From Lysobacterales bacterium (lineage in GTDB: Bacteria; Pseudomonadota; Gammaproteobacteria; Xanthomonadales; Xanthomonadaceae): a DNA stretch of 14,316 nt. The DNA lies in NCBI GenBank assembly GCA_015655035.1, contig JAATFS010000262.1:1-14316 (forward strand), given 5' to 3'. The notes beneath the pieces were generated by a model that was given only the letters and a program-made list of their open reading frames with translations, was not told where the DNA came from and ran no database searches. Of this stretch, positions 13,380 to 14,316 are shown in pieces. Numbering within the stretch: position 1 is the stretch's first letter; each line of letters begins with the position of its first letter. The position numbers and the translations under genes are program-made.

Positions 13380-14102
13380 TTACTTCGCCGGTGCAGCGCC
13401 TTCCTTCGGCAGCTTGGCTTCGGTGGTGATGCGCACCTTGACCTCGTCGCTGACGTTCGGCGCATAGGCGCCCACGCCAAAATCACTGCGCTTCAGCGTG
13501 GTGGTGGCATCGAAGCCGATCGCCGGCACCTTGGCCATCGGATGCTCGCCGCCGCCGTTGAGCGTCACGTCCAGCGTGACCGGCTTGGTCTGGTCCTTGA
13601 TGGTCAGGTCGCCGGTGACCGTCAGCTTGTTGGTGCCAGCGGCTTCGACCTTGGTGCTCTTGAAGGTCGCGGTGGGGAACTTGGCCGCGTCGAAGAAATC
13701 GGCGGCCTTCAGGTGTTCGTCCAGCTTGGCGGTGAAGCTGTTCAGGCCCGACAACGGCAAGGTGACCTGCACGCTGGACTTGGTCACGTCGGCGGCGTCG
13801 TAGACCAGGGTGCCGTCGGCATTGCCGAAGTGCGCGGTCGGATTGGAGAAACCGAAGTGGTTCCACTGCGCCAGTACGTCGGTGTGGGTCGGGTCCAGTG
13901 TGTAGGTGCCGGACTGGGCCTGGATCGCGGTGGCGCCGGCATCGGCGCTGGTGACTTCCTCGGCGGCCGGGGTGGCGGCCTCGGCCGGCGCGGTCGCGGC
14001 GGTTTCGGCGGCAGGCGCGGCAGTCTCTTCAGCGGGCTTGGAGCACGCGCTGATCGCCAGCGTGAGGGCGAGCGGCAGCAGCAGTTTCTGGGTAGTGTTC
14101 AT
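13380..14102 (-). CDS. YceI-family lipoprotein
   Basis: A 240-residue exported lipoprotein. Residues 1-20 form a lipoprotein signal with the lipobox ISAC and Cys20 as the lipidated residue. Residues 21-62 are an Ala/Glu/Thr/Pro-rich flexible linker. Residues 64-236 are the YceI domain (GTYTLDPTHTDVLAQWNHFG, later LTVTGDLTIKDQTKPVTLDV and FGVGAYAPNVSDEVKVRITT), a lipocalin-like barrel that binds isoprenoid-type lipids in structurally studied members. The ATG at 14102 has GGAG at good spacing; the frame is open to 14222 but that would hide the signal peptide. It follows the nitroreductase-family gene by 97 bp on the same strand, so the two may be co-transcribed. Its physiological ligand is unknown. 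Confidence 0.92.
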   Translation of the reverse strand: MNTTQKLLLPLALTLAISACSKPAEETAAPAAETAATAPAEAATPAAEEVTSADAGATAIQAQSGTYTLDPTHTDVLAQWNHFGFSNPTAHFGNADGTLVYDAADVTKSSVQVTLPLSGLNSFTAKLDEHLKAADFFDAAKFPTATFKSTKVEAAGTNKLTVTGDLTIKDQTKPVTLDVTLNGGGEHPMAKVPAIGFDATTTLKRSDFGVGAYAPNVSDEVKVRITTEAKLPKEGAAPAK

Positions 14103-14199
14103 GAATCGACTCCGTGATTGAACGAGGGATGGGGTAACACAGCAGACGGACGAGGACTGCAATAGGGGAACAGAGGAAAGAGAGGGAAACCGACACGCC

Positions 14200-14316
14200 T
14201 CACTCGATGCGCGCGGCCTCATCGAAGCTCAGGCGCGGCAAGCGCGGGAGCAGGCCGGTCGGATCACCGTACCCGAGATTGACCAGGAAATTCGACTTGA
14301 TCGCGGTGCCGGCGAA
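14200..14316 (-). CDS. Nitroreductase-family protein, C-terminal 38 residues (partial)
   Basis: The reverse strand from the window edge reads in one open frame to TGA at 14202-14200. The peptide contains KSNFLVNLGYGDP and ends LLPRLPRLSFDEAARIE, which resembles the C-terminus of RutE/HadB-type flavin nitroreductases (malonic semialdehyde reductase family), whose members end in a similar PRLPRLSFEEA motif. The catalytic and FMN-binding parts lie outside the window, so the assignment rests on the tail alone. The upstream end is cut by the window, not by a mutation. Confidence 0.7.
   Translation of the reverse strand, partial: FAGTAIKSNFLVNLGYGDPTGLLPRLPRLSFDEAARIE

Noticed and set aside
1..14316. 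CRISPR arrays, rRNA genes or other complete tRNA genes
   Set aside because: No regularly spaced repeats of 20-40 bp and no rRNA or further tRNA-like sequence were seen on reading the window.

Overview
The window looks like a chromosomal stretch from a Xanthomonas-type gammaproteobacterium (family Xanthomonadaceae). This is inferred from the GC-rich coding style, the 895-residue homodimeric-type pyruvate dehydrogenase E1 and the general gene content; no database search was possible. The left 6.3 kb is accessory DNA and the right 8 kb is ordinary core chromosome.

Left part (1-6291). A putative epoxide-hydrolase-like alpha/beta hydrolase (minus) and an HxlR-family regulator (plus) are divergent and share a 21-bp inverted-repeat operator candidate. 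Next comes a compact mobilization module read leftwards: an AlpA/MerR-like HTH protein, a winged-helix protein resembling a replication initiator, an RP4-like oriT with a CATCCTG|C nic sequence behind a nested inverted repeat, then TraJ and TraI (MOBP relaxase). A 39-codon ORF is coupled to the end of traI. A two-TM hypothetical protein with its own intrinsic terminator sits on the right flank. The window has no integrase, coupling protein or type IV secretion genes, so the unit looks mobilizable rather than self-transmissible. Its right end is marked by a 50-nt 3' fragment of tRNA-Val(GAC), positions 27-76, ten bases after the aceE stop codon. The fragment's anticodon loop is the 7-bp centre of a 12-bp inverted repeat, the classical layout of a tyrosine-recombinase core site. 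About 100 bp inside is a cluster of inverted repeats with phased TTGGGCCA half-sites.

Right part (6292-14316). aceE (minus) is divergent from a YjjJ-type HipA-family kinase with a fused N-terminal HTH (plus); an AT-rich region with tandem repeats lies before the kinase gene. Convergent to it are an FCD-type GntR regulator and, directly upstream on the same strand, a MatC/SLC13-type carboxylate transporter. A perfect 10-3-10 palindrome about 210 bp upstream of the transporter is a likely operator. A YceI-family lipoprotein follows with its own terminator, then the last 38 codons of a nitroreductase-family protein that runs off the window.

How the parts work together: TraJ and TraI would act at oriT to hand a single strand to a helper conjugation machine. 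The wHTH protein may start replication of the excised circle, possibly from an origin inside its own gene, and the small HTH protein may control excision or transcription. The GntR regulator plausibly controls uptake of a dicarboxylate through the MatC-like carrier.
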